Shown: piece by piece, positions 32,565 to 44,450 of the stretch
Layout of the letters: each line of letters opens with the position of its first letter
Position numbering within the stretch: position 1 is the first letter of the stretch
Source: Corbicula japonica
Lineage: Eukaryota > Mollusca > Bivalvia > Venerida > Cyrenidae
Length of the DNA: 64,000 nucleotides
Direction: 5' to 3'
NCBI GenBank assembly: GCA_038501625.1
Contig: JAZAYU010000003.1
Span: forward strand, 1,863,001 to 1,927,000
Position numbers and translations under genes: made by a program
The notes under the pieces: generated by a model
Told to the model about the DNA's origin: nothing
The model's input: only the letters and a program-made list of their open reading frames with translations
Database searches by the model: none

Positions 32565-35500
32565 TTACATTCCTATAAGACCGTCACAGAGGTCATTTTC
32601 GCTGACGGCATTCTCCCTGCATCCTGTGTGACCTTTGTGCTCTCCCGGCACCAAGACAAACTGGCGCACTTCTTCTGAATTTGCTGGGCGACAATGTTCA
32701 ATGTCTGAAAAAACACAGAAACAACACAATAGACTTTAATACAGCAGTTTCCAGTGGTATAATTCAAAAATGTGCTGAAGCTGATTATAATAAGACTTTT
32801 CCTTAGTGTTTGGATTGTCATTGTAGTTAACTTGAAATAGTTTAATACTACTGATTTTACTAATTGTATCTTTCCCAGCTTTAAAGTTTTAAACCTTTGC
32901 TCTATAGATACAGCTTTTAATCCATGTGTGTTCAGTAGAGATCCAGATAAACCACACATCAGTGCAGTCTGATCAGCACCTCCTCTGTATACTCTGGATT
33001 TTTTTAGAAAATATCTGCCCAAGCAGTGACTAGTATAGATCCTAATCAGACAGCTCAGACGTGCAGGGTATCTCTATTTACAATGTCTGCCCATGTGATA
33101 TCGGCAACATTCTTGGAGGCATGAGTTACACTCTATTAAGCAATAAATTCCCTATTATGAGAGTTGTGCCCAAGAAAAATCTTTCACAACAATGCATATT
33201 TTACAATTGTACCGAAAACAAGGATACAACACAATGCGATGAAAACAGGTTTTCTTCTTAAATTTGAAGTGAAATAGGGGCCAAACTATGACAAAATTCA
33301 GTCTAGAGTTATGAAACTTGTCCTGATAATTGTTGTGATGACAGACAACTATGTTAAGTTTCAAAGCTCTACCTTGAATGATAACTGAAAAAAGTTAACC
33401 CCAATTATATAACCAATGTTTTCCATATACAAAACCTGATAAACATTTTCCTCCAAAGACACAGCTTTATTGCTAAGGCGAACAGCGTAGATCTAGATCA
33501 GCCAGCACATCTGTGCTGTCTGGTCAGGATCTGCACAGTTCGCTTATAATTATTTTTTTTAAAATTCAATCATTGATGATCCAGATCAGGCTGCATGTAT
33601 GTGCCAGCTGATCTGGATCTACCTTGGTCACACATGTGTTAAAACACATAAAACTGGAGTAAGGCTTAAAAAACCCTGAACCATGTATATGACAGGTAAA
33701 TATTCACCTCTGCCTTGCAACACTAGTTTGTTTTTGATATCCCTCATACGGTTGTAGCAATCTTTTGATGCTTTGGCATGTTCCACAATCGGATGTGGAT
33801 AGTCTACACCAACGATACACTTGGCGGCTTGTTGCACTTCTTTAGGTGCAGTCCATGGCTCAAACAGATATTTCAATGGCATATCCTTCAATTCTGGCAC
33901 ATAACGTCTGAAAGTTAATGGGTCATGTTATCAGTACACATAAAGATAATAGGGGAACTATGAAATTTAGGAAAAAAGTGTTTATTGACACCTTCATGTA
34001 ATACAAGGGTGAAAATCAAGAAAATCAAGCATTTTTAGACACACAAAAACCTAAATTTCAGACAAATGCCTAAAAACTTTCACCAAAGTATATACAAAAT
34101 TCGATTTCAGTTAGATTTTAGCTTGCAACCAAAACATCAAACATGATGCACGACAACTGATATTTTTGTTGAGAAGTAGCGCAGGAGATATTATTGACAG
34201 ATCATTATTCATTGTTAATCATGCGTTTCGGTTATTTTACTTAAAGATACACTTTTTGTTATTGTTTCAACATTCGCAAGGGGAATGAACCCAGAGCGAA
34301 AAAAATTTGATTGACAACAAAACCTAATTCGGAAGTAAAATACAGTATTTTTGATAGGAGTGGCAGTTCTAACAGTCATTGCATCACAAAAAAAGCGTGG
34401 TCAGTGTCTTGTGAAGTGCTGAAGTTCAACAGGTGTTTACAAAGGTTGCTCGCTTGGTCAAAATCTTATTGAAATCGAAATTTGTAGTATCAAACCATGG
34501 CTAAATTCAGTGATCAGTGATGATCAACATGAATCAACACTATCTATTACATGTATTCAGTAATCACCATGACAATGCGAAATCCATTATATTTTGTGGA
34601 CTAAAAGTTTCATTGTTGTCATGATATTTTGTGACGCTTGATTAAAAAAACAGCAAAATGAGTGGATGATGACTTTTTTATATTTTCCAAGCAAAACACC
34701 TATCAGTGGAATATACCTGAAATTTTCACTGGTTTCATCAAATAACAGATTCTGTGTCATTTCACTGTTCTCTAAACTATTTTCTTCCTTTTTTCTAAAT
34801 CACCTGGTTACTATGATCTGTTGGTATTGAAAGAACACAGGTGTAAACAGGTGATTTAGGGGAAATCACAAGCCAAAAACATAATTCTGTCATTGAGATG
34901 TTTTAATTTTACTTGAATGCCACACTTCCAGTGAGAGTTCAGTATTTACACAAGGAAAACCAACATAAGAAATCCCCTATATCATTCATTTGAAGAACTA
35001 TCAAATCATGAAACTACATTATTTCCAAATAATCAATAAAGTAGAGCCCCAATATATGGCGGTTCAAGGGGCCCACAAAATCAAAACGCCATGTTATTAG
35101 ATCTATGACCAGGCTGGTACAGATCAATTATTAGTGTGACAAGTTCATATTCTGGTCCACCAATCATTGGTCTGTACAATGCTCATTCCCAAAGGGTGCT
35201 ATCAATTTTTTTCACTGAGGGTATAACTGGCATCTGTTTCAATTTTTTTTTAATTGCAGAGTAACAAATCATAATATTTACATTCCTATTGATTTCTTCG
35301 TTTAAAAAAATTCGGTTCATTTTGCATGAACCGCATGACCCGTAATGACGTCAGTAACGTCATGGCTGTTACTATTGAAAACCCCCACGTATTACTCCCC
35401 CTTTTCACTTAATACTAATTTTTGAAAGCGTTAGACTTAAGTTTATTTAAAGAAAAAAATGAATAAAATGTAAATATAAGTAATGATTCTTATTTTGGTG

Positions 35501-38500
35501 CGGTTCATGCAGATTGGACGTGCACGCGAGAGCTGGCAAATTTACCATAAAGCGCTAGCGCGCTTTATGGATTTGCCAGCTCTCGCGTGCACGTCCAATC
35601 TGCATGAACCGCACCAAAATAAGAATCATTCCTTAAATGTATACCTGAACTTGTCAACAGGTTCTCAACAAGTCAAAAATAGACACAAGATTCTCAATCA
35701 GGCAGCCATTTAAGAACATATGACATATTTCTCATTTTATTGACAATAGGTGCAAAAATCAGTAATATCTGAAAAAGACGCAATCAGTGTAAATCTATAT
35801 CAGATGGAAGAGATGTGTCAGATGACCTGGACCTTCACTTTTAACATGTATTAAGTCATTTCTCTTGAGTATAAGGTTAAATCAATAAAAAAATCTCACC
35901 TGACATATTCCCCTTTGGGATCCAACTTTCTGCCATATCTTACGGGACAGAAGCATTTCGGACAACTGAGGACTTTCTCAAAGGCGGAGCTAGCCATCCA
36001 CATCCAGTTGCCTGCACACACTGACCAATCAGCATCAATCAGGTACTTCATGAAAACCTACATAAAAATCCTTACATTCCTATAAGCATGTCGGCATCAT
36101 AAATAACCCTTTCCTCCATAGACACAACTTTATTACATGGGCAAACAGTGTAGATCTGTGCTGTCTGATCAGGATCTAAACTGTTCGCTTTTTGATTCTT
36201 TAGGTTATTTCTGACCAAAATGTGACCAGTGCAAATCTTGATCAGACGGCATGGATGTGCCAGCTGATCTGGATCTACACTGGCTGCACATGCTTAAAAA
36301 TGCGTATATGGAGGAAGGGTTTAATAATAAATCATTTTCTTTCTGGATTAATATTAAATCGGTTTCTTTCTAGACATGACGAAAATTCAAATCAAAGTAA
36401 ATCTGACATTACCTGGCTTTAAAAAAAAAATTAAGTAAAATATCAAGTATGATGCTGGAAACGTTTCTATTCATTAACTGACCTTCGAGATTGATTATAA
36501 AACACAAAAACACACTGCAAATGTATTACCTCAAGACCACTTTCCCAGCTAATCCAGAGATCCCCTCTGGTAAGGAATGTCGCTACAGCATGGCGGGCTA
36601 CGTGGTGGACCCAACCTTCCTGTCTCAGCTGTCTCATGATGGCATCTATCCATGGGTAACCAGTTTCTCCCTGAAATGTTGCATCTGAAAAGGTTAATCT
36701 TTACTCAACTTACTTAGTGCGCTTCACTACATGTGGCTTGGTAGTCAATTATACTGCTTCAATTTAAAGTCATTTATACTGCATGACGAAAATTAAAAAA
36801 AAAAATAAAAGAAAAAGTATAAAGATTATATCGGAAAAATCACAGGAAAAAGTATTTTTTCATTATTTTAGTTGTTACTCAATATGCAAAGAACTAAAAG
36901 TTTTCTATAATTTTTTCTTTATAAACAGGCCATTTTGTTAGAAATATTGACAGGTTTATTTTCACTGTAAAATGCATAAGAAGCTTAATTGTCTTCTGAA
37001 CACTGACATAATTTTAACTCTTTCCTCCATATATATGCATTTTTATACATGTGCAACCAGTGTTGATCCAGATGGCCCACACATTTGTGCCGTCTGATCG
37101 GGATCTGCACTGGTTGCATTTTGGTCAGAAATAACCTAATAAATCAAAAAGCGAACAGTTTAGATTCTCATCAGATGGCACGGATCTAAACGATTCGCCC
37201 ACACAATAAATATGTATCTATGAAGGAAAGTAACATTAAAGACACCTTTTCCTGTGATGTGCCTCTTATGTGACAAATGTGACTTCTGTCCCATAAAACC
37301 GATGTGGATCCAGATCAGCTAACCAGTCCGCGACTGGTGGCCACTTCAGCCAATCATCTGCTTGAGCTTTGAGACTGACAAACAAAGGTTTATGATCTTG
37401 GGCTCAGGTTCTACACTACTTGCCACCATGTGAGTGAAGCTTTCTTAATCCATCTAGGAAACTGTTATGATCCTTTTTGGATCAAGTAAATTTGCTATTT
37501 GATCAGGGTCTACTCTTAGCACAAAAGTCAACAAGGGTCTTTTTTGCACACCATTATATGATTTATACGATTCGACATCATAACAAGGTGACATCATCTA
37601 GCAAACACATGCTGTGGTATTCAAGATATTGATCTTATACTTGGATAACGATTAACTATTTACTACAGAAGTTTTGTCAGGTGTACAACCAGTGTATATC
37701 CAGTTCAGCTGATGTTCCTGCTGCTTTGGAAACTACAATAGTCATTTCTTGATTAGAATAAACCTGATGACTGTAAAAACAAACAGTGTAGATCTGGGCT
37801 GAAGGTTATAAAACTGAGTTTGGAAACCAGTCTCAAATCTCAAGCATCTGATTGGCTGAAATGGTGACCAGTCGCCATTTCAGCCAATCAGATGCTTGAG
37901 ATTTGAGACTGGTTTCCATGCTCAGTTTTATAACCTTGGGCACTGGATCTACACTGTGGCCCATGGAATAACAGCCATATCCCATACAGTAAAGGGTCAT
38001 GCAAGAAACTGTTATTCAAAGAGCACAATTTTCCATCAAAACAAAGTACAATATAACAACCTACTGACATCAACCACAAAACACAAATGCAATTAGAAAT
38101 AATTCATTTGCCTAAAAACAGGATTTTTTCACAAAATAGGTTTTATATCGAGGAGTTACTGCTCAACTATTCCATCCTATCTCAAGCAGATAGAATAGTC
38201 TTGCACTAAGCCCTCAATATCCAAAATATAAATTGTATATAACATGTGTATTATGTACAAATTAAATGTATGCTTACATCTGTCCACTTTTTCAGTTTTT
38301 CATCATCCTTGTACCAGTTAATGTTGAGGCAGATCGGGTTCTCCTCCATCTTGTCATAGTTAATGTTGTTCACAGACATCGTGTAGAAATACTCTCTCCA
38401 TATCACCTGGCCAACCACGGACAGATTGAATGGTCGCAGAGGTGTAATCTAAAGCAAATGAAATAAAGATAAAAATGATATTTTATTAAAAAGTTCAGAA

Positions 38501-41500
38501 TCCAAGAATATAAGACTGAGATTGGACAACATTTTTGTAACTCTGGTTTCTGATTGGTCAGCTTGAAGACTAATCTCAATTTTCAACCAGTAGGCTCTCT
38601 CGGACTGCATATATCCTATGTACATTGGAATAATAAGTTGAAGTTTGAAACAGGGAGAATGTAATCTGGCTATGTTCATGAATTTAGATGATCTGCCTTG
38701 CCAGATTCAAATCACCATCCTATTGTTCTCAGTACATGTATTCTAGCATTTCTACAATCTTCTTTAGAGAAAATTTTATTGGATTAACCCTTTCCTCCAT
38801 AAATATGCCTTTAATTGCATGGGTGAACAGTGTAGATCCAGATCAGCTGGCACATTTGTGCCATCTGCACTGTTTGGGTTTTGGTTAGAAATAACCTAAT
38901 AAATCAAAAAGTGAACAGTGCAGATCTTCATGCTGGCTGATTATGATCTACACTGTTCACCCATGCCACAAAGGCATAAATATGGAGTAAAAGGTTAACT
39001 CTTTCCAATATAGATACAGGGCGAACAGTTTAGATCAGCCCAAGTATTTCATCCGTGCCGTCTGATCAAGCTCTAAACTGTTCGCTATTTTATTCATAAG
39101 GTTATTTCTGACCAAAATGCGACCAGTGCAGATCCAGAGCAGATGGCATGGATGTGCTAGATGATCTGGATCTACATTGGTCGCACATGTGTAAAAACGC
39201 ATATATATCAAGGAAAGGGCTAAAGGGGAAAGTTTCTTATACATATGAACTAGACAAACATTTCACTTTCACTCCATGATCTACACTCAGTAAATAGCCC
39301 TGAGTTACCTTCATATAAGCATCTCTGAGAGACCAGTAGAGTTTGCGGATTGAGAGACATCCAAAACGAAGATGGGCACTCATGCTAAGTGGTGGACCCA
39401 CCAGGTCAGGGAATTTCTGGTTAGGCATTACTGTTCCACAGTTGAATGCCTGAAATAGTAACAAGTCAAAATATTCCAACCAATTATGCACAGGTTAATT
39501 GAAGTTTTTCATTTTCCTGGAAATGATTCATTACATTTTATATTTATATGGTCAAGTGGCACTAGCTGAAGTCAAAGCAAACCTGGTTCTGGGCCAATAA
39601 TTTTTAAACTGAGATTGGAGAAGAGTCTCAAATCTCAAGTTTCTGATTGGTTGAAATATCGACAAGTCTCCATTTCAGCCAATCAGATGCTTGAATGTGA
39701 GCTGGAGACAAGTCTCTTAGCGAAGCAGCTGCTTGAATTTGAGATGGGTTTCCTATCTCAATTTTATAATCTGGCCCTTGACTAGGTAACAAAATGATTC
39801 TTTTCGAACATTGAGATCTGCATAAACGTCTCTGACAAGCACCGTACATTTTTCAAACCTGAATTTTTCAGCATGTCATCAGACATAAATGTATCATCTT
39901 TAAAAACAAATACTTTTAAAAATGTTAACTCGAGAGAAATGTTTACTTCTGATTTTCAAGGAGAGTAACAATGACTTTGTAGATGAAAACTCTGGATAAA
40001 CTATTTCATAGCTTACAGTTTTTCATATTGTGAAGACAAACTTGTGAATAAACAGCCCAAGATCATAAAACTAAGATTGGAGACCAGACTCAAATCTCAA
40101 GCATCTGATTGTCTAGTCTCCAGCTTTAGTTTTATGATCTTGGCACCTGATTCGCTGTGAAGTACCAACAAACTTACCATTTCCTCCACTTGAAGTCTGC
40201 CGGTAAATAGTTTGAGAGCCTGTGTCTCCCCTCCTATCCACTTATTTACACGTTCATTCTGCTGCTCCATCTCTGGCCTCAGACCTGAAAATACAAACAC
40301 TTTCAACCTCACCCTGTACCTAAGGTTGTACAACTGAGCATGGAAACCAGTCTCAAATCTCAAGCATCTGATTGGTTGAAATGGCCACCAGTCGCCATTT
40401 CAGCCAATCAGATGCTTGAGATTTGAGACTGGTTACTTATCTCAGTTTTATAACCTTGGCACCTAGTCTAGCACGGATGTACCAGCTGATCTGGATCAAC
40501 ACTGGTTGCACATGCATAAAAATGAGTATATATGGAGGAAAGGGATAATGACAGGTCTAAAAAGGAATGTTCCTGTAAAATAATTATGTAGTCTGGCAGA
40601 CAGGCAGTTCTGGAGAGGATATTTTAATGTTTCTTTACAAAAGTATAAGAAAAATAATGCCTGCTCTTGGTGCACCATTTTGTTAATGAAACATCAGGAA
40701 TTGAACTACTTTGGTTGCCCAATAAAGGGTCTTCAAAGTAATGAGAGACTGAAGTTATTAGAGATCTAGCAGAACAATTTTTGAGAATTTTTTTTTTTCA
40801 TGTTTTCCCAATACACATACTGGAAAAATAATCCACGTTAGAAGACAACATTAAGCAAATTGTTGACAATAATACCAGACAAAGATTGGTCACAAAAACT
40901 CAATCTGAGCCAAAAGGTTCCATTCAGCTTCAAACAACAACAACAAAAACCACAACAGCAACAACAAAAGAACACTGAGCTTTTTCCATGGCTTACAACT
41001 AGCATTCTAAAAAAATAAGGATACATGTAATCACCTAATTTTTCAAGGGTAGGTACAGCAAATTTGTTGTCATGGTCCTGACTAACTGGCATACTGATAT
41101 CAGAAAAGTTTGGATCCTCGACAGGCCGGGGTGGGTCTCCAACAACTTTTGCCACCTGATTAAACAGCATGTAGGTCAATGGGGGACAGCCACCATTGTT
41201 CTCCAAGATTCTGCGAAAATAAGAAACAGAAACTCAAAGAAAAAATATCACTTTACTTCACGGCATATGACTGTTCTCCATTGGCAGAGTGTAGATGCAG
41301 ATCAGCTGGGAAATCTGTGCAGTCAGGGTTGAAGGTTATAAAGCTGAGTTTGGAAACCAGTCTCAAATCTCAAGCATCTGATTGGCTACAATGGCGACTG
41401 GTCGCCATTTCAGCCAATCAGATGCTTGAGATTTGAGACTGGTTTCCATGCTCAGCTTTATAACCTTGGGCACAGATCAAGATCTACACTATTTGCTTAC

Positions 41501-44426
41501 AGATTTATTTGGATGTTTTTGACCAAGAAGTGAATCAGCAGATCAAGATCACATGGCATGGACGTGCCAGCTGATCTGGATCTACACTGTTTTCTCATGG
41601 GATAACTAAAATATCCCATGGACTAAAGGTTCAAGTTTGAATCAACACTACAGTGACTGGACTGACACTTTCAGTAGTATCTCCAAATGTGACTATGTTT
41701 CCTGAATTGATAGTTAATAACACAAGTTGTGGATAATTAATTTTTTATTAAATTTATCTGTGCATTTGTGAATCATAAAACTAATGCATTTTACAGGAGC
41801 AGAGGTCATTGTTGGTTCCACTATGGATAAGATTTTCCCATGATTTTCCATCACCCATAACAACAAAAGCAATATCTAGTTTCTAGGATGGAAAACAAAA
41901 TTCATTTAGCAGGATTTATATAAATGTAAACTGATGACATTTAATGTACAAACACTTATGTTTGTTTCCTGTGATTTGCTTCCATTCCCAATTCTACTGG
42001 AAAAAATAATTTGTCATAAAAGGTAAATATGACAGCACATTTTGGACAAGGTACTGTTTGTTTGTCAATGGGAGGTGACTTAGTGATTAACTAATGAAAA
42101 CAATGTTAAGGAAGTGATACAATTATTAAATCGATCATAATCACTTTACTCAATATATAGGTTTTATCACATTAAATTATACCACCAGTGTAGATCAAGA
42201 TCAGCACATTGATCTGAATCTAGTTTATTCCTACAGGGTTGAAGGTTATAAAACTGAGCATGGAAACCAGTCTCAAATCTCAAGCATCTGATTGGCTGAA
42301 ATGGCGACCAGAACAGAATGGCATAGAACACAGACAACTGTAATTACACCGAACCAGAAAACCACAGTGTGTGATACTATTTTACTGATGAATTCTTCAA
42401 GATATAATGTATTTTCCTTGAAATAATTCACGGGTATATAAAAACTGACATACTCATTTGGGTCCCATAAAGTGTGGGAGATTTTTTCAACACATTCAAC
42501 ACCAACTTCCTGACACATCTCCTTTACAGCATTATCTCTTGCATGCCACAAGGCTTCTGGATCCTGCTCAAAAGTCAGCCGGCCAACTGACCACTCCTGC
42601 AAATGAATTAAATGTTATTTTTAACACTTTACTACATCATTTCACTTTAAATTCCATGTGTACCAGTATATAACAAGATCCACCTTACCTTAACCCAGTC
42701 TGCAAATACACCTATCACAATCTTCAGATTTCAGAAGGAATCTTCAATCTATGACTTAAGATGATTTTTCCCCCAAGGTTCAAATCCCTAGCTGCAATGC
42801 ATCTTTAGTTAAGGGACCAGCACTAACAATAACTGGGTAAAGCCATCTATGTGAGCATATTGTTACAGCATACAGTATTACTGATTTATTTTCCTTCACC
42901 ATTTTATCCATATATACACATTTTTATGCAAGTGCGACCAGTGTAGATCCAGATCAGCTGGCACATCAGATTCTGTGCTATCTGTTCTGGAACGGCACTG
43001 GTTGTGTTAGAAATAATCAAATAAATCAAAAAGCGAACAGTGCAGATCCTGATCAGACAGCAAGTATGTGCTGGCTGATTTGGATCTTAACTGTTCGCTC
43101 ATGCAAAATTTTAAGGCGTATGTATTTAGGAAAGGGTTTAAGACTGAGAGCCCCTCATGGCCACTGATTGTCAATTGAAGGACTCTCATTACTGTTGCTG
43201 TTAGCCCAGGGGGTGTAAGGAAGCAATCAAATCACCACTGTTATCGAGGAGACAGTAACACCCACCATAATACTGTAATTGGATCTTGGCAAAATGTGGG
43301 ATAATCCTTTTTTCGGGATGAAAATTAGTTCAAAACTGGAAATAGGACACTAAAAGTAGTCTTAAGGACAAGGTGGTCTTAATAAGGAGATCTACTGAAG
43401 GCGTGCTGCTAAGAGCCTGTGCTAATTCACAACTCACATTGAACAGACCACGGAGAATGGTTGTAGGGTCACCATGAAAGACGTACAGCCTCCCGCCATG
43501 TTTCTTCAAGCTGTTATCCAAATCTTGCAAACTTTCCAACAGAAACCTCATCCTGTTGTAGCCAGCTGTCTTTGTTCCTGTCAACAAGAGAATTGTTAAC
43601 TTAGTTAAAAGATATTATGTTGGCTCACAAACAACTTGGTTAGAATATTACAGGTATTTGAGCCTCATCAGATTATCATCCCATTTCCTACCTACATATG
43701 CAATGGATGATCTAAATACACATATATTGTCCAATCATGTCATTGTACAAGTAAACTACTATTTAGACTAACAAAAATGATTATTAAATATCAATTATAA
43801 AAAGGTAAACCCTACTTTTAACTAAATGGCCATTCAGCTGAACAAATGAGTTGTACAAAAGATATTGCTTTGATATAACAAGTAAGCTCATAAGCTTCCA
43901 TGTCAAATGGAACTCCTTTATCAATCATCTTCACTGAAATGTACACCCCAATCCTCTTGAGCTTGTAGCGTTTCAAGGTAGGTAGGTAAATTCCTTATCT
44001 TATTAGTGCATTAATAATATGCATGCATAATATTTGCATTTGGTCCTATCCTTTGCTTATATTGCCCTCAGGTTATATCACTGTATGCAGTCATGGACCA
44101 CTAATAAACAGGATATAACTGAACTACAGTGATTTACCCTTTTCTTTGAAAATGGTGACACAAAAACAGTAATTATTTGAAAACCTATGAACATGATTAT
44201 CCATAAAAAATATTTAGCTTATTTTATTATCATTCAAACCTCTTTGTCTTGTAAAATGCAACCAACCTGCAACTTCCCCATCAAAGATAAAGATGGGATA
44301 GAACTCTCCTCCATATTCAAGAGCTTCTAATAAAGCTGGGTTGTCATGGAGACGCAGACCATGACGGAACCAATGAATGGCTGCCAACTGTCCACTGGAC
44401 TTGTGATCAGAGTTTCCTGGTGGCAT
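32565..44426 (-). CDS. cry1: Drosophila-type (type I) cryptochrome, 11 coding exons
   Basis: Coding exons: 44426-44267, 43577-43438, 42596-42454, 41210-41035, 40284-40178, 39449-39309, 38448-38278, 36670-36530, 36057-35900, 33907-33708, 32704-32565. All boundaries are AG/GT, all phases agree, and they total 1677 nt (558 residues). The protein is a blue-light flavoprotein that in flies resets the circadian clock by binding Timeless. N-terminal photolyase-like fold: [13 protein letters not shown] at 18-30. FAD-binding part: [33 protein letters not shown]. The electron-transfer tryptophans align (W334, W385, W388, W411 for fly W342, W394, W397, W420), as do Cys407 (fly Cys416, near flavin N5) and His369 (fly His378). 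The tail [15 protein letters not shown] lacks the fly FFW Trp and extends 28 residues beyond it. ATG choice: the first in-frame ATG of the exon at 44267-44450. Cys407 and the overall pattern favour type I over vertebrate-like CRY or 6-4 photolyase. Confidence 0.93.
32890..33065. mobile_element. Family D MITE, decayed, in the last cryptochrome intron
   Basis: GTTCAGTAGAGATCCAGAT, GTGCAGTCTGATCAGCAC and TATAGATCCTAATCAGACAG match family D. Confidence 0.65.
33446..33650. mobile_element. Family D MITE in cryptochrome intron
   Basis: CTTTATTGCTAAGGCGAAC, TCAGCCAGCACATCTGTGCT, GTGCCAGCTGATCTGGATCT. Both ends have diverged. Confidence 0.8.
33908..35481. other. Cryptochrome intron, mostly unique sequence
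   Basis: No gene. It contains ATGACGTCAGTAACGTCAT at 35345-35363 (one full CRE and one half-site), and a stretch GGTTCATTTTGCATGAACCG (inverted GGTTCAT) near 35314. Confidence 0.45.
35482..35630. repeat. 149-bp near-perfect palindrome in a cryptochrome intron
   Basis: The arms read AATGATTCTTATTTTGGTGC..GGACGTGCACGCGAGAGCTGG and its exact inverse, meeting at GCGCTAGCGC. The only flaw seen is a 3-nt indel near AAATTTACC/GGATTT. It is more GC-rich than its surroundings. A 76-residue ORF starting inside it is an artefact of the palindrome. Confidence 0.95.
35783..35873. repeat. Family D MITE, partial copy in cryptochrome intron
   Basis: CAGTGTAAATCTATATCAGA, GATGTGTCAGATGACCTGG and the end AGTATAAGGTTAA. 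Confidence 0.6.
36105..36323. mobile_element. Family D MITE in cryptochrome intron
   Basis: Complete: AACCCTTTCCTCCATAGAC at left, TATATGGAGGAAGGGTTTAA at right, and GATGTGCCAGCTGATCTGGA core. Confidence 0.9.
37015..37233. mobile_element. Family D MITE in cryptochrome intron
   Basis: TTAACTCTTTCCTCCATATA at left, ATGTATCTATGAAGGAAAG at right. Confidence 0.9.
37255..37404. mobile_element. Family D fragment abutting a half family C MITE (copy 8)
   Basis: Family D text GATGTGGATCCAGATCAGCT (37300-37319) runs directly into family C right-half text from 37320, ending TTTATGATCTTGGGC. Confidence 0.65.
37675..37985. mobile_element. Family D copy interrupted by family C MITE (copy 9, 37801-37942)
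   Basis: Family D pieces ACAACCAGTGTATATCCAG and AACAGTGTAGATCTGGGC on the left, GGATCTACACTG on the right. The C insertion between them is complete and strongly palindromic. Confidence 0.8.
38786..38998. mobile_element. Family D MITE in cryptochrome intron
   Basis: Left end TTAACCCTTTCCTCCATA is perfect; right end GGAGTAAAAGGTTAA. Confidence 0.9.
38995..39221. mobile_element. Second family D MITE, directly adjacent
   Basis: Starts TTAACTCTTTCCAATATAG at the TTAA that ends the previous copy; right end CAAGGAAAGGGCT. The two copies share one TTAA. Confidence 0.85.
39592..39777. mobile_element. Family C MITE, copy 10, rearranged
   Basis: Extra internal segment GAGCTGGAGACAAGTCTC and a diverged right arm; termini GGGCCA..TGGCCC. 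Confidence 0.7.
40055..40146. mobile_element. Family C MITE, copy 11, internally deleted
   Basis: GCCCAAGATCATAAAACTAA to TTAGTTTTATGATCTTGG. It ends 31 bp downstream (on the gene strand) of the donor of the exon at 40178-40284. Confidence 0.8.
40319..40545. mobile_element. Family C MITE (copy 12, 40319-40464) joined to a family D half
   Basis: Complete palindrome, then family D text GGATGTACCAGCTGATCTGG to TATATGGAGGAAAGGGAT. Confidence 0.8.
41275..41632. mobile_element. Family D copy interrupted by family C MITE (copy 13, 41331-41472)
   Basis: D text GTGTAGATGCAGATCAGCTG on the left and AGATCAAGATCTACAC, GACGTGCCAGCTGATCTGG on the right. The C copy between them is complete. Confidence 0.85.
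42182..42311. mobile_element. Family D fragment abutting half family C MITE (copy 14)
   Basis: CAGTGTAGATCAAGATCAGC, then GAAGGTTATAAAACTGAG through GGCTGAAATGGCGACCAG; the right arm of C is lost. Confidence 0.75.
42890..43140. mobile_element. Family D MITE in cryptochrome intron
   Basis: CATATATACACATTTTTATG, AATAAATCAAAAAGCGAACA, right end TTAGGAAAGGGTTTAA. Confidence 0.85.
43578..44266. other. First coding-region intron of cryptochrome, no repeat recognised
   Basis: AT-rich unique sequence. Confidence 0.45.
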
Positions 44427-44450
44427 GACTACCTCTGTGCTATCTGTGTC
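44427..44450 (-). promoter_or_regulatory. cry1: 5' UTR part of the cryptochrome start exon
   Basis: The acceptor TTTATTTCAG precedes 44450. The 24 nt to the ATG are open in frame but contain no start codon. Confidence 0.6.

Noticed and set aside
32573..33022. 149-residue minus-strand ORF over the last cryptochrome exon
   Set aside because: It reads the wrong frame; the true frame, fixed by the splice phase, gives the conserved [13 protein letters not shown] tail and stops at 32565.
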